Positions 17,564 through 27,253 are shown, counted from the stretch's first letter. The stretch: 49,114 nucleotides of DNA from JALQUL01 sp964556425 (GCA_964556425.1 CAZKWC010000019.1:1-49114), one strand, 5' to 3'. Numbers and translations: made by a program. The notes: generated by a model not told the origin, from the sequence alone.

Positions 17564-18370
17564 ATGGATGTGACAACGGCTCTATTTTTCTTGTTCTCTG
17601 CAGTGTTGCTATTTGCAGCATTCAGAGTCATAACCGCGCGCAATCCGGTGTATGCCGCTTTGTATTTGGTTTTAACTTTTTTCCAAGCGTCTGCCATTTG
17701 GTTGATGTTATCGGCCGAGTTTTTAGCTATTACGCTTGTCTTGGTTTATGTTGGTGCGGTCATGGTACTGTTCCTGTTTGTGGTGATGATGTTAGATATT
17801 AATGTTGACACTCTCAGACAAGGATTTTGGAAACATTTCCCACTAGCCGCTGGTTTTGGTGTGTTAATTGCTCTAGAAATGTCAGCAGTGTTATTAGGTG
17901 GTTTTAGAGCCACTGAAGTTAGTTCAACAGCTAAAGCAAATAATAATCAGCCTGCCATAGTTGCTTCGGCCCCGGCTTCGGCACATGTTGCGGCGAGCTC
18001 AACTCTAGTTGCAAGTGCTACTGCAATTGACGCTGCTTCATCTACTACATCAGTAGCGGTTGCTGCGGCCAATCATTCGGCACATACCTCTAGTGCACCA
18101 ATGAGTAATACACGAGCATTAGGTATATTGCTTTACACCGAATATTTATTCCCACTCGAAATTGCAGCTGTCATTTTGTTAGTGGCGATTATTTCAGCAA
18201 TTGCACTCACATTACGTGGACGTAAAGACTCCCGTTATGTCAATCCTGCACATCAAGTTCGTGTTAAAGCAAAAGATCGTTTAAGTGTGGTTCAAGTCAG
18301 TTCCACCTTGCCAGCAAGCATGCGTCCAGCGCCTGCGGCTGAAACAGTCACAGAGGAGGCCAAGTCATGA
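17564..18370 (+). CDS. nuoJ: NADH-quinone oxidoreductase subunit J with low-complexity insertion
   Basis: A 268-residue membrane subunit next to NuoA and NuoK. Helices 1-4 cover residues about 5-112, including LVYVGAVMVLFLFVVMMLDI, which holds the pi-bulge helix 3. The last helix follows LLYTEYLFPLEIAAVILL. Between helices 4 and 5 lies an Ala/Ser/Thr-rich stretch (about residues 119-180), where relatives have a short loop. The tail after the last helix is also extended (about 220-268). Other family members are nearer 200-220 residues. The stop overlaps the nuoK start as ATGA. Confidence 0.95.
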   Translation: MDVTTALFFLFSAVLLFAAFRVITARNPVYAALYLVLTFFQASAIWLMLSAEFLAITLVLVYVGAVMVLFLFVVMMLDINVDTLRQGFWKHFPLAAGFGVLIALEMSAVLLGGFRATEVSSTAKANNNQPAIVASAPASAHVAASSTLVASATAIDAASSTTSVAVAAANHSAHTSSAPMSNTRALGILLYTEYLFPLEIAAVILLVAIISAIALTLRGRKDSRYVNPAHQVRVKAKDRLSVVQVSSTLPASMRPAPAAETVTEEAKS

Positions 18371-18675
18371 CATTATCCCTTGGACATTTCCTATCGCTAG
18401 GGGCGGTGTTATTTGCCTTGTCAGTGGTGGGAATATTTTTAAATCGCAAAAACTTAATTGTCTTGTTAATGGCCATTGAATTAATGCTATTAGCAGTCAA
18501 CATGAATTTTGTAGCTTTTGCTCATTTCATGAACGATTTACACGGTCAAGTTTTTGTGTTTTTTATCTTAACAGTGGCTGCTGCCGAATCTGCAATTGGT
18601 TTGGCTATTTTGGTACTGTTATTCCGTAATCGATCGAATATTAATGTCGATGAACTCAATACATTAAAGGGTTGA
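18367..18675 (+). CDS. nuoK: NADH-quinone oxidoreductase subunit K
   Basis: A 102-residue, three-helix membrane subunit homologous to MrpC. It carries the two buried glutamates needed for proton transfer, in LMAIELMLLAVN and in VAAAESAIGLAIL. The length is standard. It is coupled to nuoJ by a 4-base overlap and followed 4 bases later by nuoL. Confidence 0.98.
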   Translation: MTLSLGHFLSLGAVLFALSVVGIFLNRKNLIVLLMAIELMLLAVNMNFVAFAHFMNDLHGQVFVFFILTVAAAESAIGLAILVLLFRNRSNINVDELNTLKG

Positions 18676-18679
18676 TGCA

Positions 18680-20728
18680 ATGAGTCAAACCTTAAATTCT
18701 TCAATGTTAGTGGCCGCTGCACTCTCACCATTGGTGGGTGCAGTAGTGGCCGGTGTATTTGGCACTCAATTAGGTGGTAATAAATTGGGACGTAATTTCG
18801 CCCACTCTATTACCATTGGCGGTGTTTTGTTATCTTTTATTTTGTCGGCTATTACGCTTAATCAAGTAATGGGTGGCGCTCGCTTCAACCAAACACTTTA
18901 TGAGTGGATGGTGGTAGGTGGCCTCAAAATGGAAATCGGTTTTTTAGTCGATGGCCTAACTGCCATGATGATGTGTGTAGTGACTTTTGTTTCTTTAATG
19001 GTGCATATTTACACCATTGGTTACATGCACGAAGATGAAGGCTATAACCGCTTTTTTGCCTATATTTCACTCTTTACTTTTGCGATGTTAATGCTGGTAA
19101 TGAGCAACAATATGCTTCAACTATTTTTTGGTTGGGAAGCAGTTGGTTTGGTGTCTTATTTGTTAATTGGTTTCTGGTATAACCGACCCACTGCCATTTT
19201 TGCCAACATGAAAGCCTTTTTGGTTAATCGTGTGGGTGACTTTGGCTTTATTTTAGGTATTGGTTTATTAGCTGCCTACAGCAACACACTCAATTACACC
19301 GAATTATTTAAGCAAGCAGAGCATCTCTCTACTTTACAGTTTCCAGGTACTGACTGGATGTTGATTACAGTGGCGTGTATTTGTTTGTTTATTGGTGCGA
19401 TGGGTAAATCAGCACAATTTCCATTACATGTTTGGTTACCAGACTCTATGGAAGGCCCAACCCCTATTTCTGCATTAATTCATGCTGCTACCATGGTAAC
19501 AGCGGGCATTTTTATGGTGTCACGCATGTCTCCATTGTTTGAGTTAAGCGATGTAGCCCTTAACTTTATCATGACCATCGGTGCTATTACTGCTTTGTTC
19601 ATGGGCTTTTTGGGTATTATTCAAAACGACATCAAACGTATTGTGGCTTACTCCACCTTGTCACAATTAGGTTACATGACAGTTGCCTTAGGTGCTTCAG
19701 CTTACTCTGTTGCTGTATTCCACTTAATGACCCACGCCTTCTTTAAAGCCTTGTTATTCTTGGCAGCGGGTTCAGTCATTATGGGTGTACATCACAATCA
19801 AGACATTCGTTATATGGGTGGTTTGCGTAAATACATGCCTATTACCTGGATTACTTCTTTATTAGGCTCATTGGCTTTAATTGGTACACCTTTCTTCTCT
19901 GGTTTCTATTCAAAAGATGAAATCATTGCAGCAGTTCACGCCAGCCATTTACCAGCCGCTCACCTCACTTATTACGCATTGTTAATTGGTGTGTTTGTAA
20001 CAGCGTTTTATTCATTCCGTCTCTATTTCTTGGTTTTCCATGGTAAAGAGCGTTACGACCAAAACCCTGATGCCCATCATCATGACGACCATGGACATCA
20101 TGGTCACGACGATCATCCACATGAGTCACCAAAAGTGGTCTGGGTACCGTTAGTATTATTAGCTATTCCATCTGTCATTATTGGTGCTCTCACGATTCAA
20201 CCGATGTTGTTTGGTGACTTCCTCAAAGATGCTATAACGGTTCATGGTGCACATCATGGTGCAATGGCAGCTTTAGCAGAAGAGTTCCATGGAGTGGTTG
20301 CATTAGCATTGCACGGTATGCAAGCTGCACCGTTCTGGTTGGCTTTAGCTGGTGTAGTTACTGCCTATTTGTTCTATATGGTATGGCCAGGTATTCCTGC
20401 CACCTTACACAAAGTTCTTAAACCGCTTATTTGGGTTTTGGAAAACAAATACTTCTTTGATTGGTTCAATGAGAATGTATTGGCCCGTGGGGCACGTTTG
20501 CTTGGCGCTGGTTTCTGGAAAATCGGCGACATCAAAATTATTGACGGTTTTATCGTCAATGGTTCTTGGAAATTGGTGGGTTGGATCGCTTCTGGTGTAA
20601 GACGTCTGCAAACAGGTTTCTTATATCACTATGCGCTCGTTATGGCCGCCGGTGTTCTTTTGTTATTAAGTTATTTCGTCACATGGCCGATGTTGGAACC
20701 TATCGTTTCAAAATGGCTGGGACACTGA
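18680..20728 (+). CDS. nuoL: NADH-quinone oxidoreductase subunit L (antiporter-like)
   Basis: A 682-residue distal proton-pumping subunit of the MrpA family with about 16 helices and the long lateral helix at the C terminus. Conserved landmarks are LFFGWEAVGLVSYLLIGFW (helix 5 glutamate) and GKSAQFPLHVWLPDSMEGPT with the key lysine. A His/Asp-rich segment (about residues 462-485) lies in a hydrophilic loop. Similar His-rich loops occur in NuoL of other Burkholderiales, so it is probably normal for the group. Confidence 0.97.
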   Translation: MSQTLNSSMLVAAALSPLVGAVVAGVFGTQLGGNKLGRNFAHSITIGGVLLSFILSAITLNQVMGGARFNQTLYEWMVVGGLKMEIGFLVDGLTAMMMCVVTFVSLMVHIYTIGYMHEDEGYNRFFAYISLFTFAMLMLVMSNNMLQLFFGWEAVGLVSYLLIGFWYNRPTAIFANMKAFLVNRVGDFGFILGIGLLAAYSNTLNYTELFKQAEHLSTLQFPGTDWMLITVACICLFIGAMGKSAQFPLHVWLPDSMEGPTPISALIHAATMVTAGIFMVSRMSPLFELSDVALNFIMTIGAITALFMGFLGIIQNDIKRIVAYSTLSQLGYMTVALGASAYSVAVFHLMTHAFFKALLFLAAGSVIMGVHHNQDIRYMGGLRKYMPITWITSLLGSLALIGTPFFSGFYSKDEIIAAVHASHLPAAHLTYYALLIGVFVTAFYSFRLYFLVFHGKERYDQNPDAHHHDDHGHHGHDDHPHESPKVVWVPLVLLAIPSVIIGALTIQPMLFGDFLKDAITVHGAHHGAMAALAEEFHGVVALALHGMQAAPFWLALAGVVTAYLFYMVWPGIPATLHKVLKPLIWVLENKYFFDWFNENVLARGARLLGAGFWKIGDIKIIDGFIVNGSWKLVGWIASGVRRLQTGFLYHYALVMAAGVLLLLSYFVTWPMLEPIVSKWLGH

Positions 20729-20741
20729 GGGATTAGCAGAT

Positions 20742-22217
20742 ATGCCTTTATTAAGTGTTGCCATTTGGACGCCTATCGTCTTCGGTATTATTTTATTAGC
20801 ACTCGGTCATGAGCGTTTTGCACCATTGGTCAAAATCATCGCCTTGATCGGCTCTTTGGTGGGCTTTTTAGTCACCATTCCACTCATCACTGGTTTCCAA
20901 TTAGGAAGCCCAGCGATGCAATTTGTTGAAAACGTCACTTGGATTAATCGCTTTAATGTGAACTACCATTTAGGCGTGGACGGCATTTCAGTTTGGCTTA
21001 TTTTGCTCACCGCATTTATTAATGTGATTGTAGTAGTAGCCTCATGGGAGTCTGTAACTAGCCGTGTGAATCAATACATGGGCGCATTCTTAATCCTTAG
21101 TGGTTTAATGATTGGTGTGTTTGCAGCCCTTGATGGTTTATTGTTCTATGTGTTCTTTGAAGCCACTTTAATTCCAATGTATTTAATCATTGGTATGTGG
21201 GGTGGTCCAAAACGCATTTATGCAGCCTTCAAGTTTTTCTTGTACACCTTGCTTGGCTCATTGTTAATGTTAGTGGCGTTAATTTATTTATACACTGCAT
21301 CTAATGGTAGCTTTGACTTGGCTACATGGCATAAGTTACCACTCAGTATGAAAGAGCAAACCTTCCTGTTCTTTGCTTTCTTATCTGCTTTTGCAGTCAA
21401 AGTACCAATGTGGCCAGTGCATACATGGTTACCAGACGTTCACGTAGAAGCCCCTACAGGTGGCTCTGCTGTGTTGGCTGCCATTATGTTAAAGCTAGGT
21501 GCTTATGGTTTCTTACGTTTTTCATTGCCAATCGCTCCAGACGCTTCTCACGAATGGGCTTGGCTCATGATTGCCTTGTCATTGGTAGCTGTCATTTATG
21601 TAGGCTTGGTGGCAATGGTTCAGCAAGATATGAAAAAACTGGTAGCTTATTCATCAGTTGCTCATATGGGTTTTGTTACTTTAGGTTTTTTCATCTTTAA
21701 TAACTTGGGTGTTTCTGGTGGTATTGTGCAAATGATTGCCCATGGCTTTGTATCAGCAGCCATGTTCTTAGGCATTGGTGTACTTTATGACCGTGTCCAT
21801 TCACGTGAAATTGCAAGTTACGGCGGTGTGATTAACACTATGCCTAAATTCTCTGCATTTGCCTTATTGTTTGCTATGGCCAACTGCGGTTTGCCAGCAA
21901 CCGCCGGTTTTGTAGGCGAATGGATGGTTATTTTGGGTTCTATTCAGTTTAACTTCTGGGTCGGTATGGCTGCAGCAAGTGCCTTAATTTTTGGTGCTGC
22001 TTACACCCTCTGGATGTTTAAACGTGTGTACTTAGGCCCTGTTGCAAACGATGATGTTAAAGAATTAAAAGACATCAACGCACGTGAATTCTTGGTAATG
22101 ACCTTGTTAGCAGTTGCTGTATTGTGGATGGGTATTGCACCCAAGACCTTTACCGATGTGATTGATCCTTCAGCCACACAACTGTTAAATCATGTTAAGC
22201 AAACAAAAATCAAATAA
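20742..22217 (+). CDS. nuoM: NADH-quinone oxidoreductase subunit M (antiporter-like)
   Basis: A 491-residue proton-pumping subunit. Key motifs are LFYVFFEATLIPMYLIIGMWG (helix 5 glutamate) and VKVPMWPVHTWLPDVHVEAP (helix 7 lysine). The proton-channel lysine of the second half lies in QQDMKKLVAYSSVAHMGF. The length is usual. It lies 13 bases after nuoL and 15 before nuoN. Confidence 0.98.
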   Translation: MPLLSVAIWTPIVFGIILLALGHERFAPLVKIIALIGSLVGFLVTIPLITGFQLGSPAMQFVENVTWINRFNVNYHLGVDGISVWLILLTAFINVIVVVASWESVTSRVNQYMGAFLILSGLMIGVFAALDGLLFYVFFEATLIPMYLIIGMWGGPKRIYAAFKFFLYTLLGSLLMLVALIYLYTASNGSFDLATWHKLPLSMKEQTFLFFAFLSAFAVKVPMWPVHTWLPDVHVEAPTGGSAVLAAIMLKLGAYGFLRFSLPIAPDASHEWAWLMIALSLVAVIYVGLVAMVQQDMKKLVAYSSVAHMGFVTLGFFIFNNLGVSGGIVQMIAHGFVSAAMFLGIGVLYDRVHSREIASYGGVINTMPKFSAFALLFAMANCGLPATAGFVGEWMVILGSIQFNFWVGMAAASALIFGAAYTLWMFKRVYLGPVANDDVKELKDINAREFLVMTLLAVAVLWMGIAPKTFTDVIDPSATQLLNHVKQTKIK

Positions 22218-22232
22218 GCCCACGACAAAATT

Positions 22233-23723
22233 ATGATTGATTCAACAAGCTGGGCGAGTATCGCTCCCGAAATAGTTCTGTTAGTGATGGCTTGCGCCAT
22301 TGCTCTTATTGACCTTTGGGTAAAGTCCCCCAAGCGTAACCTCACTTATATTTTAAGTTTGGCTACCACCTTGGGTGTGGCTTACATGTCGGCTCATGCG
22401 GCATTAACCGAAACCACTATTTATGGCTTTAGCCATATGGTAGTTAGCGACCCAGTAGGCAATTGGCTGAAGTGTTTTGCAGCCATTGCGACTGCTGTGA
22501 CTATGGTTTATGGCAGGCCCTATAGTGCCGACCGTGACATGTTGCGTGGTGGCGAATATTTCACCTTGAGTTTGTTCTCATTGTTAGGTATTTACGTGAT
22601 GGTGGGCTCTAGCAATTTCTTGGTGCTTTACATGGGCCTAGAATTGCTTACCTTATCGGGTTATGGTTTAGTGGCTTTACGTCGCGATAATGGTGTTGCC
22701 ACAGAGGCAGCTATCAAGTATTTTGTATTAGGTGCATTGGCAAGTGGTTTCTTGCTCTATGGCTTATCTATGCTTTATGGTGCAACTGGCACTTTGGACA
22801 TTGTGGAAGTATTTAAAGCATTGGCACAAAATGAATATCAAAAAACTGTTTTGATTTTTGCTTTGGTGTTTGTAGTGGCTGGCCTAGCATTTAAATTAGG
22901 AGTTGTGCCATTCCATATGTGGGTTCCAGACGTCTATCAAGGTGCCCCTACCTCTATTACATTATTAATTGGTGGAGCGCCAAAAATCGCTGCATTTGCC
23001 ATCATGATTCGCCTGTTGGTACAAGGACTTTTACCTTTGGCATTCGATTGGCAACTCATGTTAATGGTGTTGGCGGTAATGTCACTCATCGTAGGTAATT
23101 TGGCTGCGATTGCGCAAACCAATATCAAACGTATGTTGGCCTTTTCTACTATTTCACAAATGGGCTTTTTGTTAATTGGTTTACTCTCTGGTGTTGTTAA
23201 TAACAACGCTGCAGGTGCTGCTAATGCATACAGCTCATCCATGTTTTACGTGGTAGCTTATGTGCTCACTACCATGGCTTCTTTTGGTGTGATCATGGCT
23301 TTGGCGCGCAACGGTTTCGAAAGCGAAGAGATATCTGATTTTGCGGGTCTCAACCAAGTCAATCCATTCTTGGCTGCTATCATGTCAATCTGTATGTTCA
23401 GCTTGGCGGGTATTCCTCCAATGATTGGTTTTTATGCCAAGTTATCTGTTTTACAAGCTCTTATCGATACTGAAGTAACTGCTAATCTTTATTTAGCTGT
23501 GTTTGCTGTCATGATGTCTTTGATTGGTGCATTCTATTATTTAAGAATTGTAAAAGTCATGTATTTTGATGCCCCTATCACTGCTACAGCACAGCCTATT
23601 CCTTTGGATGTGAAAGTCGTCTTGGCAATTAACGGTGCATTGGTGTTAATTATTGGTATTTGGCCAAATGGTTTATTAGATTTATGTAGTCAAGCCTTTG
23701 TAAAAGTTTTAGGTTTACATTAA
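22233..23723 (+). CDS. nuoN: NADH-quinone oxidoreductase subunit N (antiporter-like)
   Basis: A 496-residue proton-pumping subunit and the last gene of the operon. Motifs include LYMGLELLTLSGYGLVALRR, FKLGVVPFHMWVPDVYQGAP and the helix-12 channel region NIKRMLAFSTISQMGF. A strong intrinsic terminator follows about 60 bases after the stop, marking the end of the transcription unit. Confidence 0.98.
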   Translation: MIDSTSWASIAPEIVLLVMACAIALIDLWVKSPKRNLTYILSLATTLGVAYMSAHAALTETTIYGFSHMVVSDPVGNWLKCFAAIATAVTMVYGRPYSADRDMLRGGEYFTLSLFSLLGIYVMVGSSNFLVLYMGLELLTLSGYGLVALRRDNGVATEAAIKYFVLGALASGFLLYGLSMLYGATGTLDIVEVFKALAQNEYQKTVLIFALVFVVAGLAFKLGVVPFHMWVPDVYQGAPTSITLLIGGAPKIAAFAIMIRLLVQGLLPLAFDWQLMLMVLAVMSLIVGNLAAIAQTNIKRMLAFSTISQMGFLLIGLLSGVVNNNAAGAANAYSSSMFYVVAYVLTTMASFGVIMALARNGFESEEISDFAGLNQVNPFLAAIMSICMFSLAGIPPMIGFYAKLSVLQALIDTEVTANLYLAVFAVMMSLIGAFYYLRIVKVMYFDAPITATAQPIPLDVKVVLAINGALVLIIGIWPNGLLDLCSQAFVKVLGLH

Positions 23724-23783
23724 TTTTTTAACTTGAAATGCTCGGTTATTCAACCCAACATGGGCATTTAACCAAACCACAAT

Positions 23784-23818
23784 AAAAAACCTGTAGTCAA
23801 CTTGGCTACAGGTTTTTT
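23784..23818 (+). terminator. Intrinsic terminator of the nuo operon
   Basis: The stem AACCTGTAG (23788-23796) and CTACAGGTT (23806-23814) is extended by A/T pairs to 13 bp, with a 9-base loop and six T at 23813-23818. The upstream A run makes it plausible in both directions. Confidence 0.9.
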
Positions 23819-23851
23819 CATTTATTCATTTATTTTTGTAGTATTCAGACC

Positions 23852-24445
23852 ATGACTAAAATAGATTTAAGCCTAGAAAATAATACCCATTTATTAGAAC
23901 AAAAAGATCAAAGTCAGGAAATGTTTCGTGGTAATTTTTTAAACTTGCACCGAGATACGGTCAAAATGCCCAATGGTTCGCTAGCCACCCGAGACTATTT
24001 TGCACATCCAGGCGCAGCGGTTATTATTGCCCTCACAGCCAATAATGAACTAGTCCTTGAAAAACAGTTTCGCTATCCAGTAGGGCAGGTTTTACTGGAA
24101 TTCCCTGCTGGTAAACTTGATCCTAAAGAGACTGATTTAGACTGCGCAAAGCGTGAGTTATTAGAGGAAACGGGCTATGTGGCACAGCAGTGGGCAAAAT
24201 TACCTTTGGTACATTTAGCCCCAGCCTATTGCACTGAAGAATTGCATATTTTTGTAGCGAAAGATTTACAATTACAAGAAAGAGCTCTTGATGAGGGCGA
24301 GTTAATTGATATTGTCCTGATGAAGCCTGCAGACTTATTCAATCTCTGTTATAAAGGTCAGGTCAGTAGTGCAGTTACTCTTACGACCTGCTTTTGGTTG
24401 CAAGCCTACTTAAGTGGTCAGTTAGAGCTTAATTGGCAAAATTAA
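23852..24445 (+). CDS. nudF: Nudix hydrolase, ADP-ribose pyrophosphatase type
   Basis: A 197-residue Nudix protein. The catalytic box is complete: G, five residues, E, seven residues, then RELLEETGY (about residues 90-112), which binds the metal and activates water. Upstream features such as FRYPVGQVLLEFPAGKLDP are typical of the ADP-ribose / sugar-nucleotide branch. It likely hydrolyses ADP-ribose to AMP and ribose 5-phosphate in the cytoplasm. A terminator separates it from nuoN and the DUF1178 gene follows at 40 bases; this pair after nuoN is common in Burkholderiales. The symbol is given by family resemblance. Confidence 0.88.
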   Translation: MTKIDLSLENNTHLLEQKDQSQEMFRGNFLNLHRDTVKMPNGSLATRDYFAHPGAAVIIALTANNELVLEKQFRYPVGQVLLEFPAGKLDPKETDLDCAKRELLEETGYVAQQWAKLPLVHLAPAYCTEELHIFVAKDLQLQERALDEGELIDIVLMKPADLFNLCYKGQVSSAVTLTTCFWLQAYLSGQLELNWQN

Positions 24446-24470
24446 CGGTTGGTAGTGAACATTTTTTATA

Positions 24471-24475
24471 AAGGA
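24471..24475 (+). promoter_or_regulatory. Ribosome binding site before a GTG start
   Basis: AAGGA lies 10 bases before the GTG at 24486 and supports that codon as the start of the DUF1178 gene. Confidence 0.55.
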
Positions 24476-24485
24476 CAAGAAAAAA

Positions 24486-25028
24486 GTGCGTGTATTCGAT
24501 CTTCAATGCCAATTCAATCATGTTTTTGAGGGCTGGTTTGGTTCGGAGCAAGACTACCATCAACAAAAACAAAAAGGTTTGTTGCAATGTCCTGTATGCA
24601 ACAGTCAAGAGATTCACAAGCGCTTATCTGCACCTCGCCTTAATTTGGGCGCAAGTATGCCTGCTCAAGAGACACAGGGTCAGGCAGATCAAACCAACAA
24701 AGAGGCGCCAACGGCAGGTGTTGCCAAACCTGCAAATAACACAAGCCAAACAGCAGTTCAAAAAACCACTGATCCATTACCCGTCTCAGAAAAAGAAATG
24801 GAATTAATACAAAAAGCTATTTTAGAAGTAGCTAGGCATGTAATTGCTAATACCGAAGATGTAGGTGACCAATTTGCCGATGAAGTCAGGTCTATACATT
24901 ACGGTGATGCACCAGAAAGACCTATTCGTGGACATGCCACAGCGGACGAGAAAGCCCAATTAAGAGAAGAGGGTATAGAGGTTCATGAAGTCCTTATTCC
25001 AGATGCAGCTAAAGGTACTTTGCAATAA
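24486..25028 (+). CDS. DUF1178 family zinc-ribbon protein
   Basis: A 180-residue protein starting at GTG. The N terminus MRVFDLQCQFNHVFEGWFGS is the DUF1178 hallmark, followed by a zinc-ribbon-like CPVCNS. With the early C8 and H12 it could make one metal site. The middle (about residues 55-95) is a Gln/Thr/Ala-rich linker. The C-terminal part carries a conserved helical segment ending near RPIRGHATADEKAQLREEGI. No biochemical function is established for the family. It follows nudF by 40 bases on the same strand and converges with tctE. Confidence 0.85.
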   Translation: MRVFDLQCQFNHVFEGWFGSEQDYHQQKQKGLLQCPVCNSQEIHKRLSAPRLNLGASMPAQETQGQADQTNKEAPTAGVAKPANNTSQTAVQKTTDPLPVSEKEMELIQKAILEVARHVIANTEDVGDQFADEVRSIHYGDAPERPIRGHATADEKAQLREEGIEVHEVLIPDAAKGTLQ

Positions 25029-25106
25029 GTATATATTTTGATTGATAGGCCCTGTTGGGCTGGGTAGAGCTCAAGGTTGGGTTGGTTTTTTTAGCTTAAT
25101 AATTGC

Positions 25107-26558
25107 TTAGTTTGTAATAGGCTTAGCAGGAATAATTGCTTTGACCAATAAGCCCTTTACAGCCTTGTTATTTTGTATATTTTTAAACTCTAGGCGGCCC
25201 AATAAAGAGCGGCAAATTTCTTGGCAAATACTCAGTCCTAAACCACTTCCTGACCTAATATTGCCAGAAGAAAAAGGCTGGCACAGCCGCTGCATTAACT
25301 CATCCGAAATGCCGCCTCCTTGATCTTGAATGAGTAATTCAATCACATCGTCTTGCTGCTTTAATTGCACAGTGAGTTGTCCGTTTAAAGGCGAAAAATG
25401 AATTGCATTATGTAATAAATTACGAGATAACTCACGCAGCATCCATTCATGTGCCAAAAGTTCACAGGCGTCGGTTTCAATTACAAAATCAAGATTTTTT
25501 TCGGCAATTAATGGCGATAGTTCAATCGCAATATCTCGCAAAATAGAGCTCCACAATACGGGACTACTTTGTGATTGTGATTTTAATTGTTCAACTTTGG
25601 CCAAAGACAACATCTGGTTGGCTAAGGCGGTGGCTCGATCAACAGTTAATCTTATTTCTTGCAATCCTAGCAATGGATCGACATCGCCCCTTAATGCCGA
25701 TTGCACTTGAGTTTTAAGTACTGCCAAGGGAGTGCGCAGTTGGTGCGCAGTATCTCGTACAAATCGTTTTTGATTGGTTAATAAATGACCTAGCCTGAAC
25801 ATGGTGTCATTGGTAGCTTGCACAATCGGTTGCAGTTCGGTGGGCAAATCATTGGCCTGTATAGGACTTAAGTCGCTGGGCTCTCGATTTTTGATTTGTT
25901 CGCTGAGTTTTTTTACCGGCCTAATAGCCCAATGCACCACTGCATAAGTCACCACTACAATTAATAATGCTAACAAGGCCTGCCTAATTAAAGTATCACG
26001 CAAAATTCCCTTGGCTAATTCTTCACGCAGTTCTAAAGTTTCGGCTACTTGTACCGTCACCATGGCACGGTTGTTAATACTAGCAACAGGTTGTAGTAGC
26101 ACCGCTACCCGTACTGGTCTGTCACGATGCACATCATCATAAAAATCCACTAAGGCAGCAAAAGGCCCTTTGTTAGGAATAGTGCCTTGCCAGGGAGGTA
26201 AATCATTAACACCATCGACATGACGCCCTTTATGATCGGTAACTTGATAGGCAATGCGACTGACCGTGTCGGCTTCAAAAGCTTCCACAGCTGAATACTG
26301 AATATGCGCTTCTATTTTTTCATCATCTCCTTGGCCCGTAATAATGAGTTGCTCGCCAATGGATTTGGCAGAGGCCAAAAGCGTTCTGTCGTAGGCAATA
26401 TTGACGGCCACTAAAGCTTGTTTATAAAGCAATACAGTATCAATCGTAATAAACAAAAGTACAGGGATAAAAATACCTAATAACAAACCTTTGCTAAGTG
26501 AATGCGGGACTAAACTCTGCCAAGTAAAAGGGGCGAGATTTTTCATGTGGGGTTTCAT
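25107..26558 (-). CDS. tctE: Sensor histidine kinase of the tricarboxylate two-component system
   Basis: A 483-residue inner-membrane kinase. There are two membrane helices (about residues 23-45 and 190-208), with a periplasmic sensor of the two-component N-terminal type between them. A HAMP-like linker leads to the H box AHQLRTPLAVLK, with phospho-acceptor H272. The N box (RNLLHNAIHFSP) and ATP-lid glycines (DQGGGI, GSGLGLSI) are intact. It overlaps the tctD stop by 4 bases and lies divergent from tctCBA, the standard arrangement. It should sense citrate or a related carboxylate; the ligand is inferred only from context. Confidence 0.93.
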   Translation of the reverse strand: MKPHMKNLAPFTWQSLVPHSLSKGLLLGIFIPVLLFITIDTVLLYKQALVAVNIAYDRTLLASAKSIGEQLIITGQGDDEKIEAHIQYSAVEAFEADTVSRIAYQVTDHKGRHVDGVNDLPPWQGTIPNKGPFAALVDFYDDVHRDRPVRVAVLLQPVASINNRAMVTVQVAETLELREELAKGILRDTLIRQALLALLIVVVTYAVVHWAIRPVKKLSEQIKNREPSDLSPIQANDLPTELQPIVQATNDTMFRLGHLLTNQKRFVRDTAHQLRTPLAVLKTQVQSALRGDVDPLLGLQEIRLTVDRATALANQMLSLAKVEQLKSQSQSSPVLWSSILRDIAIELSPLIAEKNLDFVIETDACELLAHEWMLRELSRNLLHNAIHFSPLNGQLTVQLKQQDDVIELLIQDQGGGISDELMQRLCQPFSSGNIRSGSGLGLSICQEICRSLLGRLEFKNIQNNKAVKGLLVKAIIPAKPITN

Positions 26559-27253
26559 GCGGGGCTACTAGCTTTAATTAAATAACCTAGGCCACGTAAA
26601 TTCATAATACTAACTCCCGTGCCATTGATTTTTTTTCTCAAGCGATACACCACTACTTCAATCGCATCATCTTGAATTTCTACTTCATTGGGAAAAATAG
26701 CTTCAAGCAATTGTTCTTTAGTGACAACATGGCCTGCTCTGGCACACAAGGCGTGTAATAGACTCAATTCTCTGGGGCTTAATTCAATGGGTTGTTGATT
26801 AAAAAACACACCACCCCCTAGTGACATATCGTCGAGTTGTAGTTGGCCTATAGTACGACTAAAAATCGGTGTGTCGGGGCTGGCTAATCCTTGATTTCTG
26901 CGCCTTAATAAAGCTCTTATTCTGGCCTCTAATTCATCAAGATCAAATGGCTTGGGTAGGTAGTCGTCGGCACCACAATTAAGGCCTAAAATTTTGTCGC
27001 CTACTGTGCCTCTAGCAGTCAAGATAATGACAGGGGCAAGCAACTTTTTTTCCCGTGCGAGGGTTAATATTTCTAGGCCATCTAGCACGGGTAAATTTAA
27101 ATCAAGCAAAACAATATCGGGTTGTACCGATTGCCACAATTGCAAGGGGTCTTGCGAAGTTTTCCATGCTGTAACCTGCCAGCCTAAGCGCTTTAAAGAG
27201 CGTTGTAAGGCTGTTTGTAGTGCAACATCATCCTCAATTAGTAGTATTTGCAC
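26555..27253 (-). CDS. tctD: OmpR-family response regulator
   Basis: A 232-residue regulator. The receiver domain has the acidic pair E7-D8-D9, phospho-acceptor D51 (LLDLNLPVLDG), the conserved Thr in ILTAR and Lys in PKPF. The C-terminal winged helix includes LSPRELSLLHALC and VYRLRKKI. It is the first gene of the tctDE pair and is transcribed away from tctCBA across 109 bases. It probably activates the transporter when phosphorylated by TctE. Confidence 0.94.
   Translation of the reverse strand: MQILLIEDDVALQTALQRSLKRLGWQVTAWKTSQDPLQLWQSVQPDIVLLDLNLPVLDGLEILTLAREKKLLAPVIILTARGTVGDKILGLNCGADDYLPKPFDLDELEARIRALLRRRNQGLASPDTPIFSRTIGQLQLDDMSLGGGVFFNQQPIELSPRELSLLHALCARAGHVVTKEQLLEAIFPNEVEIQDDAIEVVVYRLRKKINGTGVSIMNLRGLGYLIKASSPA

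Noticed and set aside
25029..25106. Terminator between the convergent DUF1178 gene and tctE
   Set aside because: Only a 4-bp GCCC/GGGC stem is visible and the nearby T run is not adjacent to it; too weak to list.
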